64,000 nt of DNA from Wyeomyia smithii (lineage: Eukaryota; Arthropoda; Insecta; Diptera; Culicidae): assembly GCF_029784165.1 (NCBI RefSeq), contig NC_073694.1:159374995-159438994 (forward strand), written 5' to 3'. Made by a program: the position numbers and the translations under genes. The notes below the pieces were generated by a model. It saw only the letters and a list, made by a program, of their open reading frames with translations. It made no database searches and was not told the DNA's origin. The stretch's first letter is position 1. Each line of letters opens with the position of its first letter. This document shows, piece by piece, positions 21,335 through 30,638 of this stretch.

Positions 21335-22170
21335 AACATTTCTAGAGTTTTCTGGGCTTTGGAGTTTTGGGATTGCAGGATTCCAGAATTTAAACGTTTT
21401 GGGATTTGAAATATTTTCAATGTTATGATATTAGAATTTTTGGATCTTGAACCTTTGGATTTAAATGACTTTATGAATTTGACTCAGAAGGACTTTGGCA
21501 TCTAGGATTTCATGATCTTAGATTGTATTGCTCAGCATCTTATTATTTTGGTATTTAATCTTTGAGCATTCAAGAGTTTTAGGAGTTGAAAGTTTTTGTA
21601 TATGATAAAGGATTTCAAGAATTTAGGATATTTGTATTAGAGATTCAGGTACATCGAGACTCTGAATCTAAAATTTTGGACATTATGATTTCAGCAATTG
21701 TCCTGTACACTAAACAGTTGACTGCGAAGTCTGTGTAACAGAAAGTCGAGTTCCGAATCAGAATGTCGCACCAAGGCTTTGATTTCAGCATTTTGGGATT
21801 TAGGATTTGTGGGTGGAAGAAGTTTATGAGTTTATTAAGTTTTTTTAATTATTTCTTTGCTATGTTGCTAATTTAGGATCCTAGGATTTTAAGAATTTAG
21901 ACGTTATTTATCACAATTTCAAAACTTTCTGGTTCTAAGGTATCTTAGATAACTATGGTTTCAATATTTATAAATTCTAGGGTTTCGAGATTTGAGGGAT
22001 TTAGGAATCAAAATGTATGGATGGGTTTTCCGGAATTTTAGATTGTTCGAAATTTGGATTAAAAAATGTTGCAGTTCAAATTTTAAGAGTTTTGTAGGAT
22101 CAGTTGAATTGGAGATTTCGGGTTTTTAGGATTAAAGGATTTCAGGATTACAGGATTTTATATTTGTTGG
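21335..22170 (+). repeat. Degenerate GGATTTTAG-type array
   Basis: Same word composition as 18490-19060, interrupted near 21690-21780 by unrelated sequence. Confidence 0.65.
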
Positions 22171-22589
22171 AAAACATTGAACATTTGTGCACTTATTAAA
22201 CGATATATTGTTTCTGTTTGAAGAGTAACTTTTCTTTGAAAATTTATTTAAAACTGATTGAAAAAACTCCTATCCGTATCCGGTAATAGAATTATTGGAA
22301 AAAAAAATCTTCATATAATTATTTTGAAAAGTCAATTTATTCATCCGTACACTCTGTACTGAATGACAGTTATTCTTAGAATTGGTTATGGTTTTTCAAA
22401 TATCAAAAATCTCTATTTCTCTGCCTTAACAATGCTAAGTTATGTGAAATACGATAATGTTCAAAGGAGAAGAGAAATTTCAAGATATTAAAAATTATAT
22501 CCATTACTTATTTATTTAATGTTTTTAGCATGCGATTATAACTGTGCCCACCAAAGCCAGAAAAGTAATTTATAATTACCAATTGTCAG

Positions 22590-22725
22590 GTTATAGTGAC
22601 GCTGCTAACTGTCGCTTTCAATTGAAAACCATTTGTTTCATTTTCGAGCACTTCGTAAAGTAAACGAAAACTACTCGAATGCTTCCGATTTAATTTTGAC
22701 AGCTTAAAGGCTCGAAAACAGGGAT
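22590..22725 (+). repeat. Dispersed repeat shared, inverted, with 62328-62450
   Basis: Shared words include GTCGCTTTCAATT, TTTCGAGCACTTCGT and TTGACAG. The upstream part (22180-22590) is AT-rich without features. Boundaries are approximate. Confidence 0.5.
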
Positions 22726-23154
22726 ACCAAATATGTATATTTGACTCCAAAACGCAGATTTTTAGAGTCCGTCTGAAGATTTTTATTGATTCGCAGATAT
22801 TAGCCGATTTTTATCAAAGTCTCCTTATATTTGCGCAGATTTTCTCAAAATGTGTGTAACACACCCCTAGGCGGATCAACAGCAAAAAATCTTCCGAAAT
22901 GTTGTCCCACATTTGCGTGACGTATTTATTGGATGCCATTGCATTCAAACTGCGCCTTGCGGTGTTAGAAAACTATCATCTAATGATATGATGCGGTGCT
23001 AATTTCAAATGACGCGTTGAAGGAGAGGAAAGAGCCATAATATGCGTCACTCTTTTTATTAATTGACACAGTCAACAGTTTCATATGAATTAACCCGATG
23101 AACAGCAGACGGAAAAGAAAGCCGTAATCGAATCAGTTTGACAGCGAAAATGTT

Positions 23155-23250
23155 CGTCATGAAAATGAAACAGTTCGAATCGAAATGACTGCGCGAAATA
23201 TTCAGCTTCATTTTTATCCTTCGAAAATGTAGAGCCTTGGTGCCCACTAT
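23155..23250 (+). repeat. Dispersed repeat shared, inverted, with 57745-57850
   Basis: GAAAATGAAAC.GTTCGAATCG and AAATGACTGCGCGAAAT are conserved between the two copies. They are probably ends of one MITE family. Confidence 0.6.
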
Positions 23251-23254
23251 GATC

Positions 23255-23558
23255 ACACTGGTAAACACAGGTTGTGCCCAGAGTTCAAACCGGAAAAAAG
23301 AAAGATAATTGCTTTTTAACCATTCCTGTGAATTTTGATGCCCTTAGCAAAAGTAACTACTTCAGAGACTTAAATGAGTTTTCCCGTAAGCCAACGTAGA
23401 AGCTACGAACCTGGCGAGCGCCTACTCTGTCGCATTTTGACGCACTCCTGCATACACCAGGGCTCCAAAATTAACAGGAAATGGTTATAAAGGTATATAA
23501 TTTTTAGGGCAACTGTTTTGAGCTTTGGGGCATTTTTTTCGATTTTGTCGACAAGTGT
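23255..23558 (+). mobile_element. MITE-like repeat, copy 1 (ACACTGGT ends)
   Basis: Begins ACACTGGTAAACACAGG and ends GTCGACAAGTGT, which are roughly inverted. A second copy in the same orientation lies at 52646-52910, sharing CTATTCCTGTGAATTTT-type and GAGCT.TGGGG words. Confidence 0.5.
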
Positions 23559-23559
23559 T

Positions 23560-23985
23560 ATTTTTATTTAGCAGATTAAGTATTCTATCAAATTCATAAG
23601 ACATACGTAACACTGGCGTTTTTTTCTGGTTACAAATTACTGATACAAATTACAAAAACAAATTAATCTGTGAATAAACTTGAATCCAAACAAATCGACC
23701 TATATTGCAGCCATTCAGGAGCCACTTCGGGTGCCGAAAAATAACGCCTGCAAAACATATGGAAACTGCTTAAAATAGGCTCGGGGTGATTGAAATAGTG
23801 TTCTTCGGTTGGTAACTTTGATTGATAATTGTTGAAGTTTGATAACTTAGTTCTACAATCTGAAAACAAGTTCTGACAGAAAAAAAGATAGAGAACAGAT
23901 TGATATACTTCTGTTTGAATTTCACCCAACACATTTCGAGTATTTCGTCTCAATACACAGGCGGTTCCTAAAGCAGCTTAGAATA
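23560..23985. other. No feature recognised
   Basis: AT-rich. The minus ORF 23663-23953 has no recognised motif. Confidence 0.4.
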
Positions 23986-23989
23986 TGTT

Positions 23990-24345
23990 CCCTACCCTAC
24001 TCTCGGTATCGTTTTTGTCCATTGCAGTGTAGAAAGTCAATCCTAGGAGTTGTTTGATGTCTTCCACGACGTATGCTTCCTTCTTCATTAAGGCGCATGG
24101 AAATTTTGTCGAAAAATCGTAATACAATTTTCTTTAAACTGGAACGCTTGTTTGAGTTCTGAACGAATCCTGGTGACATTCCTACTTTTCAAGCCGCAGT
24201 TCGGATAAAGAGGTTCGGATTCCTCTCTAAAATCTTCTTGATCTTTTTGTCCAATATTTTTGGCACTTTTTGGTTTCCTTTCGACACTCAAACGTTCAGA
24301 AACTTTTTCAACATATCGTGAACTGTGGTTTTGGGCCAATTAAGC
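23990..24345 (-). pseudogene. Tc1/IS630-type transposase fragment
   Basis: Two overlapping minus frames can be read with frameshifts as the end of the DNA-binding part followed by the first catalytic segment: YDFSTKFPCALMKKEAYV, then KQLLGLTFYTAMDKND. In intact relatives the segment before TYV holds the first catalytic aspartate (MDDETYV-like); here it reads MKKEAYV, so the active-site acid is gone. The second aspartate and final acid are absent. This is a dead, frameshifted fragment of a few hundred bases. Confidence 0.65.
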
Positions 24346-24512
24346 TTTTTAGCGGGTTTACTTATAGATTGGTGAGGATTTCTGGTTCAGCTTACTGGTT
24401 CGTGCATGCCTCTTTTGTTCGTCGACATTTTAAGCACTGTTTACGGAATGTCAAAACAAATCAAAGTAGGTAGTAGAGAGACTCGCTCATAGCTTGAATG
24501 TTACAAGAGTTA

Positions 24513-24630
24513 AGGCCTAAACACAATGGATACGTTGCGGCTGCGTTAGCGGTAATTTGACAGTTAGCCCATACATTTTCTGTCAAATTAACGTCAACGC
24601 AACGCAAACGTATCCATGGTGTTTGGGCCT
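24513..24630. mobile_element. PIF/Harbinger-like MITE, 118 bp, TTA TSD
   Basis: Inverted ends AGGCCTAAACACAATGGATA and its partner AGGCCCAAACACCATGGATA, flanked by TTA at 24510-24512 and 24631-24633. Almost fully palindromic. Related copies lie at 45030-45133 and, degraded, near 48430-48480. Confidence 0.8.
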
Positions 24631-24664
24631 TTACACTGATTTCTAATGAATCAAGTACCATATC

Positions 24665-25180
24665 TTTGCATGGAACTGCCTAACCTCACTTTTTGTGACA
24701 GCTCCGGAAGGTTTGTTTCGAGGTGATAAAATTTGGTGCGACTATTCGATTTTTGTTGTTCTTACGATCACTGTGACCTATCCCATTAGAAAAAGCATGC
24801 GAAACTAGTAATAATGAACACATTTCAATTAGAGTAAATCAATCCCGAAAAGCATTACAGCAAAAACATTTCTCGGCTCTAGCGATAATAAGTCCAAGTC
24901 CGCAAAATTTACCTTCCAGAACTGAAAAATGACGTCGCCGTGCTATGATCTATGGACTTATAACTTGTAATGTGTTGAACATCAAACATTTACCACATTA
25001 TTTTCATCATACTTGTTACTCATCAGCAATAAGTGCAGATTTAATAGAGTTTCAACAAACTGAACCACTGCGTTGTAAAAGGGTACTGGGTTAACCTGCG
25101 TCATGGAAAGTGCAAACGATGGCTGAAGTTTTACGGAACTGTTCCCGATTAATCTCCACCAGTAATTTTCCGCTTTGTGT
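24665..25180. other. No confirmed feature
   Basis: Minus ORF 24982-25245 (87 codons, N-terminal part hydrophobic and cysteine-containing) is open but unsupported. Confidence 0.35.
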
Positions 25181-25243
25181 TTCCTACAGGCCAAATATTC
25201 AAAGGGCACCGCGTAACCGACGGCTGAAAAACCACACACGCCC

Positions 25244-25408
25244 ATGGTCCCTGCAATTAAATTCGATTTCGGTGCCGGTGACTACGTACACGTAAACCGA
25301 ATCGTTTGCAGCCTGCCCGCTGCGGTACCGCCCTCGCTCCGGAAGGGATTCACCAAGGGATGCACATGTAAAATGCCAACCGTTTTGGCGTCCGAAGAAG
25401 GTGTGTAA
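25244..25408 (+). CDS. Possible short coding exon, strand uncertain
   Basis: Locally GC-rich. On the plus strand an acceptor-like run TTTGTGTTTCCTACAG ends near 25189, and an ATG in good context at 25244 opens 54 codons (MVPAIKFDFGAGDYVHVN...) to a stop at 25406-25408, with GTGTGT as a possible donor just before it. The minus strand is also open from an ATG at 25467 to 25282 (serine/proline/glycine-rich, 61 codons). I recognise neither product. The composition suggests single-copy coding or UTR sequence, but the strand and frame are not settled. Confidence 0.25.
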   Translation: MVPAIKFDFGAGDYVHVNRIVCSLPAAVPPSLRKGFTKGCTCKMPTVLASEEGV

Positions 25409-25574
25409 TCATCCTGTCCCGCAGCGACAGGTTCGTGCCGGGACGGAACAGAGTCATTAGAGGCCAAATAACGCTGGCTGCGAGCTAGGATGTGCTGGGA
25501 TATGAAGATATTATGTAACGTAGCCGTAATTATGGGCTGTCCTTTTCAGGTTTCCGGATCCACTTCGGTTGATA

Positions 25575-25796
25575 ATGACTCTGTTAGGAGATATAGATGG
25601 AATTCTAGCCAAGGAAAGCTTTATTCAAAAGTTTAAAATAATAGATCAATTTTTCCGACTGCGAAGGAAATTAAACATGACAGCCCTGGACACAATTGGA
25701 GATTGTTATCCTGACGGATCGTTAATACCACGCATCGAGCCGGTGAACGGTCTGCAAACAATTTCGTTGGACGAGCGGACGGAAATAAACTGCTGA
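25575..25796 (+). CDS. Unidentified ORF, 73 codons
   Basis: An ATG at 25575 opens a balanced-composition frame (MTLLGDIDGILAKESF...; RRKLNMTALDTIGDCYPDGS) ending in TGA. It has no membrane segment, coiled coil or known motif. It lies 165 bases after the possible exon at 25244-25408 in the same less AT-rich stretch, so both may be parts of one gene. Chance cannot be excluded at this length. Confidence 0.25.
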   Translation: MTLLGDIDGILAKESFIQKFKIIDQFFRLRRKLNMTALDTIGDCYPDGSLIPRIEPVNGLQTISLDERTEINC

Positions 25797-25929
25797 CCGA
25801 TATGTGGTCACTGGCAGGTAGAAAATTACTCCGCCGGGTTCAATTATCCGCAGAAGGGATCTCGAATATTTGCCTGCGCCTCGCCATATTTGCAGGTTAA
25901 TTAATTTTCATACGCTCTTCCGATCACGG

Positions 25930-26175
25930 TGAGTTTTCGCGATGGCGATAGCATTTTTATTGTTATGATTTTATTCAATCTCGTTGCATATATTCATTAT
26001 GAATTTTTGTTTTGTTTGTGTTACATCAGCAATGAAATCCAAAGTAACTTGGTCGTCATTTTTTCCATTTCTAGGATCATAATACCAACCCGTTCATTTC
26101 AACAACTGGAATTAACTTTCTAACTGCGGTTTTCCCGGTCAGAAAATCAGCTCTCACACTAATCCTATTTGGCCG
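25930..26175. other. No feature recognised
   Basis: Short hydrophobic plus ORF 25929-26123 without support. Confidence 0.35.
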
Positions 26176-26178
26176 AAG

Positions 26179-26652
26179 ATGCTTTTTTCCCTGCACCGTA
26201 AACTCCTGCTCGTGATAAACTTACTAAATCTTGCCATCATGCATAGATTTTATTGTTTTTGGAAGTATCGCAGAAATACCACCACAACCGGAGATTTTAT
26301 ACACAATGCAATATTCTGCACAAGAATCCCACCCAAGTGCTCTGCTCAGCTTAGAAGCCGAGCTAGATATTACGATTTTCATGCTCCAACGATGGATGTG
26401 AGGCAGCAGAATAGTGCAAAAACTTTACCGCTTGCGGTCTGTCAATTCTTTACAACTGCAAGAAGTGAGGACAAGAGCGGGAAATATGTTATTCCCGGAC
26501 GATATGAAATCATAGTTTCTTCACAGGATATTGTCATTGTTTTAACAACGATGTCAGCCACATTGATAGCAAATTCGGACACGGTGATGATATTGCTCCA
26601 TGTACTCTCTTGTGAGCAGGATAATTTTCCTGTTCACAAGCTTCGAAACTAG
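26179..26652 (+). CDS. Unidentified ORF, 157 codons
   Basis: The longest ORF in the window outside transposon coding sequence. The ATG at 26179 is followed by a hydrophobic stretch (residues 5-22, with basic residues before it) that could act as a signal anchor, then a polar middle and a second hydrophobic segment around residues 113-145. No family is recognised and no repeat similarity is seen. In AT-rich DNA a frame this long can occur by chance; there is no homolog, splice or codon-use evidence in its favour. Confidence 0.25.
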   Translation: MLFSLHRKLLLVINLLNLAIMHRFYCFWKYRRNTTTTGDFIHNAIFCTRIPPKCSAQLRSRARYYDFHAPTMDVRQQNSAKTLPLAVCQFFTTARSEDKSGKYVIPGRYEIIVSSQDIVIVLTTMSATLIANSDTVMILLHVLSCEQDNFPVHKLRN

Positions 26653-26654
26653 GT

Positions 26655-27035
26655 GCATAGTACATTCAGATATCTCATTTTATTACAGCTTTAGTTATGG
26701 CTGTTATATCACGAGTGCACTGTAAGCTACTCTTAAAAAACATCAAGCAAGCTGTACAACGCAGCACCGATGGCGATGGTTTATTAAAGCATCAAGAGAC
26801 ATGCACAAAAGTGATTATCAGGAAACTACTAACCTCCACGATATTAAATTTATAATACGAGTTTATAACGTCGTAAACGACTGTAGAACAAAACATTTTT
26901 AATTCACGACTAGTAAACATCAGAAAACAAAAAACTATTTTCACTCACTCGTTTACGCTCTACCGGACAAACATTTTTCGAACGCTTGTTTATCGTGAGG
27001 TGTGAAGATATGACGTAATCAGTATCATCGGATCA
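26655..27035. other. No feature recognised
   Basis: AT-rich spacer. Confidence 0.4.
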
Positions 27036-27039
27036 AGGA

Positions 27040-27560
27040 GATTTTACGAATTCAGGACGTTGGGACTTAATGATTTTAGGATTTTAAAATTTATTTTGGG
27101 ATTCCAGTCTATTAGGGCTTGACTCTTGGAATTGAAAATGTTACAAATATATGACTGTTGAGACTGTAAGATTTTTTGATTTTGGGATTGTGGGACTTAA
27201 GGATTTCATTATTATTTGGGTTTTAGGATCATAAAATCTCAGGATTCAAGGATTTTAAGAAATTGGGAGTTTAAGATTTTTGGATTGTGGATATCTTTTG
27301 TTATAAAAGAGTTCTCCGGCTTTGTTGATTTTGGGATTTCGAGATTCTAGGATTTTTGGGAACAATTATATTCTTTTTAGTGAACTTTTGATTACAGGAT
27401 TGTGAGTATTTAGTACACTACTTTTTGCTATTTTGAATTTGTTGATTTTTAGTTTTTGGGATCTTAGAAATTTTTAAACTCTAGGATTGTGATTAATTGT
27501 GATTGATTAAGGATTGTTGGATTATAGCATTTTATAATTCTGGAATCATGGGAGGATATT
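27040..27560 (+). repeat. Degenerate GGATTTTAG-type array
   Basis: Words such as TTAGGATTTTA, GGGATTCCAG and AAGGATTT recur irregularly, as in 18490-19060. Confidence 0.65.
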
Positions 27561-28300
27561 ATAATATAGATTATTTTCAGGAAATTCTCGAATGATTTAA
27601 ATACCTGAATTCGTTCGAGTGAGTTTTCGAAACAAAATATTCAGTTCCAAATTCCTCTACTTTGGTTTGCTAGTTATGAGTTGAAAAAGTATCATTAATA
27701 AAAACCAAAAACAATAGAAAATGCACGATATTCAAGATGAATTTATATGAATAAACAGATATTAGAGCAGACTCAAAAAACAAAACAAAAATTAAAATAA
27801 AATAAAACTATCCACAGCTCAATTATAACCCTTGTGCCTCATAGTTTAAACGACGACGACGTCAGCAATCGTAACAGTTCACACTAATCCGGTACTAACG
27901 GTTTCCTTTCTTTTAAGATTAGCAATAAAAAAAACTCCTACGCCTCACCCGATTATCGCTATTCAATTCACCATAATGGCATCCGTTGGGTGTAGACGTT
28001 TTTGACCTTTCAATGTTTCCGCTGAGTGGTTCAATCTCGTCTCGGATCCGATCCTCTTTCAGCTCTGAAATCAACACTTTAAAAACGAAGATTCTTCTTT
28101 CGCCGGCGGTTCGTAATTGCCCGCCCTTTTCAACCCGACAGCACAAGAACTTTTTTTTCCATCGCTATGGTGCAAATCACCAGTAAATTGAAAAGAAATC
28201 GCCGGATAATTCTGGGCTATCATATGCCATAAAAGCATGTAATTTTCAGCTATCACCATATCTGCTTTCTTTTCTTCCAATGTAGTTGCTTCCTGCGTGG
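27561..28300. other. No confirmed feature
   Basis: Overlapping ORFs on both strands at 27919-28280 (about 65-75 codons each) are mutually exclusive and unsupported. Confidence 0.35.
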
Positions 28301-28306
28301 TGTGCT

Positions 28307-28525
28307 CTAATGTATAGAAACATCGTTCCTACAAATCCGCACTTTTTTTCTTCTTCGGTCCCGGAGAAGTAGTGGGTGATGCTCCCATTGCCAGAGATTG
28401 GAGCCAAGCCAAATCATACGCGCCCTAAGAAGCTTCAACTGGTTGCAAAACAAACACATAGTGTAGAGAGACAGCAGAAGAGAGAACGGAAGCGATACGA
28501 GCAATGCAAACAATAATAACCACAT
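28307..28525 (-). CDS. Possible small membrane or secreted peptide
   Basis: An ATG at 28525 starts a strongly hydrophobic leucine/phenylalanine/serine-rich segment of about 22 residues (MWLLLFALLVSLPFSLLLSL), followed by a basic tail with RDRRRKK near the C-terminus. This looks like a signal anchor, but the leucine run comes from a CT-rich strand. Nothing in the surroundings supports a gene. Confidence 0.15.
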   Translation of the reverse strand: MWLLLFALLVSLPFSLLLSLYTMCLFCNQLKLLRARMIWLGSNLWQWEHHPLLLRDRRRKKVRICRNDVSIH

Positions 28526-28617
28526 AAAAAAGATCAAGCATATTCAATGTAGCGCGCGACTCAGCTTCTCTATGGCGCTTCCTGGCAACATTGAAAGAAC
28601 CTTTTGTGTACCCCCAA

Positions 28618-28620
<3 letters not shown>

Positions 28621-28668
<48 letters not shown>
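28621..28668. repeat. (CA)24 microsatellite
   Basis: Perfect dinucleotide run. Confidence 0.98.
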
Positions 28669-28670
<2 letters not shown>

Positions 28671-29020
28671 TCGCCAGGCCGCATTGCATCGCGAGTTGAA
28701 TTGGCTTCTCTTTTGTCTGCCTTTAATTCGACAGGGAAGCATTAAAAAATAATGAAAGCAAACAATTCTTCCAGAAATAAGCTGCTCTCCGGATGCCGGT
28801 AATTCACAATTCTGGTTGCGTTCCGCTTACCGCCCCGGCCCACCCGTGTATGTGCGTCATTCCGCCGAGCAACCACACGCATGCATGTTTCCTGATACCG
28901 AGAGGAAGCTCGTTGCTAGAATGCCTGGTTAGGTGGATTTTTTATTAAACACCAAACGAGACGATTGTAATTCCTTTTTAGTTAAAGTGTTTTTTTCTTC
29001 GAAATACTACTATAAATAAT
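28669..29020. other. No feature recognised
   Basis: Moderately GC-rich around 28790-28870, then AT-rich. No supported ORF. Confidence 0.4.
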
Positions 29021-29176
29021 ATTCACCTTATATGAGATACACATTCGTTAATTTGTGCCAAATTGGAGGAGAGTTTTTAAAATCATTTTCGAAGCTTATT
29101 CCGAATCGTTTGAAGCATTCTTTTCCTGGTTCCACAAAAGCTTGTTCAGATAGGAACTGCAGTCTGCCGCTATTGC

Positions 29177-29297
29177 GGGAATGGGTCCATTTTGGCATGC
29201 TCTTCAAGAATAGCCATAAAAAAACAAGGTTTGATTCCCACAACCTCGATTTCGATGGTTATTCTTGAAGAGCTTGCCAAAAAAGACCCATTCCCGT
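29177..29297. repeat. 121-bp foldback MITE or hairpin
   Basis: Arms of about 41 bases begin CGGGAATGGGTC and TATTCTTGAAGAGC-type words and are inverted with 3-4 mismatches around a 39-base loop. Two shadow ORFs on opposite strands arise from the palindrome. Confidence 0.75.
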
Positions 29298-29403
29298 AAA
29301 AAAAAAAAACAAGGAAACACGAAATTTTACATAGAACTGTTATGCGAATAGCGGTAGTGCATATAAAATTGCTGGTCTAAATCTTTAGTTGAAAATTAAC
29401 AGT

Positions 29404-29720
29404 TCATTGGAGCTGCGTAACTGCAAGGTTTCAGAGTCTTCCTTGACAAGCGGATAGGGTGTCGCAGGTTCGAATCTTAGTAGAATTAGGGCTATTCGAT
29501 GTTAAATGAAATTACTTACCCTTCCTTCTTGTTGAGCTTTATAATACTGCGGTTTACTATCGATAGAATAAGTTCATCTTACGATAAAACTGGCTTGAAG
29601 GATACATAGCGGAAATTCTTCAGGAAATTATAATTGGCAATTCTCGGCAGGAGGAGCAAGACTGGTACAGTAGCCCAGATAGCGCAAAAACACGCATAAA
29701 TAATAAGCATCTCACTTATG
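29404..29720 (+). mobile_element. tRNA-related SINE
   Basis: A-box-like region near 29412-29430, B-box GGTTCGAATC at 29467-29477, then the family body (AATTATAATTGGC, TTCTCGGCAGGAGGAG, AAATAATAAGCAT). Confidence 0.7.
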
Positions 29721-29721
29721 G

Positions 29722-29835
29722 AGAGTTGCATAGCCGCAAGGTTACAGAGTCGAGTAGTAGAATCAGGCCATTCGATGTCAAAAAGGACTTAAGCGTGGGT
29801 TTATTTTCAGGCTCCCCTACCACTCAAAGGGTGTT
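29722..29835 (+). mobile_element. 5' part of another SINE copy
   Basis: Starts GAGAGTTGCATAGCCGCAAG and runs through TTACAGAGTCG, then jumps to AGTAGAATCAGGCCATTCG, so the B-box segment is deleted. It is followed directly by a Tc1-type remnant. Confidence 0.6.
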
Positions 29836-30570
29836 TCAATTCAAATATGCACAAACTGATATTACTCTAACTTTTGATAAACTGGGTGGAATTAAATTAT
29901 ATTTTGCGTACAAATAGTTTGATGTGTATTGTTTACATGCTGTCAGTTGATTTCATCAGGTTGCGCAAAAGTTTTCAAAATCTCGTCGAAACAGCAAGTG
30001 CGTGCGCGAAAAAATTTTACACTTGTACTTTGAAAATCAGCATCTGTCCGCGGTATCGGGAAAAAGCTAATAATCGCGAATACTACGGTTTCCGGTATAA
30101 TAAAACATTTCAAAGAACGTCTTACTGTGGATCGGAAGCCCACATCCGGACGAAAGCACACTCAACTGATTTGGCAAGCCACCGTCACCGATAGCACTAT
30201 GAATGGGCAAGGGTATCTAACAGTACAAGGTGAATGGAGTCGTTTTGTGTCGAAAGAGCTGAACCTCCCAAATACTCCGGAACTGAGCCTGATTGAGAAG
30301 TACTGGGCCATTATCCTCCTAAAACGATCTAAAGTTGTGAAGAATGTCGAAGAAATGAAGAGGGCATGTGGTCGTGGCAACGGTCGATTCTGAAGTCGTG
30401 CAGAATCTTATGGCTCGGGTTAGAGCTAAGGTTAGAGCATTCGGTTATACAGGTGAAATGAAAAAAATGAATACTGCCAAAACAGGCTCCTACTGTTTTT
30501 TCATACTTCCTGTAGATTTAAAGGCAATCGGAGAAAACTCGAATTTTGAGATTGAAATTTGTATGTGCAG
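29836..30570 (+). mobile_element. Degraded Tc1/mariner-type element
   Basis: The left side begins GGGTGTTTCAATTCAAA and the right side holds GAGATTGAAATTTG near 30550, possible worn TIRs. The interior encodes the transposase pieces described in the nested pseudogene. Confidence 0.5.
30044..30470 (+). pseudogene. Tc1/mariner-type transposase, internally deleted
   Basis: The helix-turn-helix part reads SVRGIGKKLIIANTTVSG, IIKHFKERLTVDRKP and SGRK (30044-30155), the usual arrangement of the N-terminal DNA-binding domain. After about 40 non-matching residues the frame reads NLPNTPELSLIEKYWAI, where the glutamate at 30295-30297 is the third catalytic acid. The tail KVVKNVEEMKRA and, in another frame, DSEVVQNLMARVRAKVRAFG follow. 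The segment between the DNA-binding part and the last acid, which holds both catalytic aspartates, is missing. Not functional. Confidence 0.75.
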
Positions 30571-30638
30571 ATTTGTAGTGAAAAATACCTTAAATAATAC
30601 CTTTGCGTGACTTCCTCATAACAAACAAAGTCCATCTT

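Noticed and set aside
28621..28668. CRISPR-like regular repeat
   Set aside because: It is a plain (CA)n microsatellite; no spacer-repeat arrays occur in the window.
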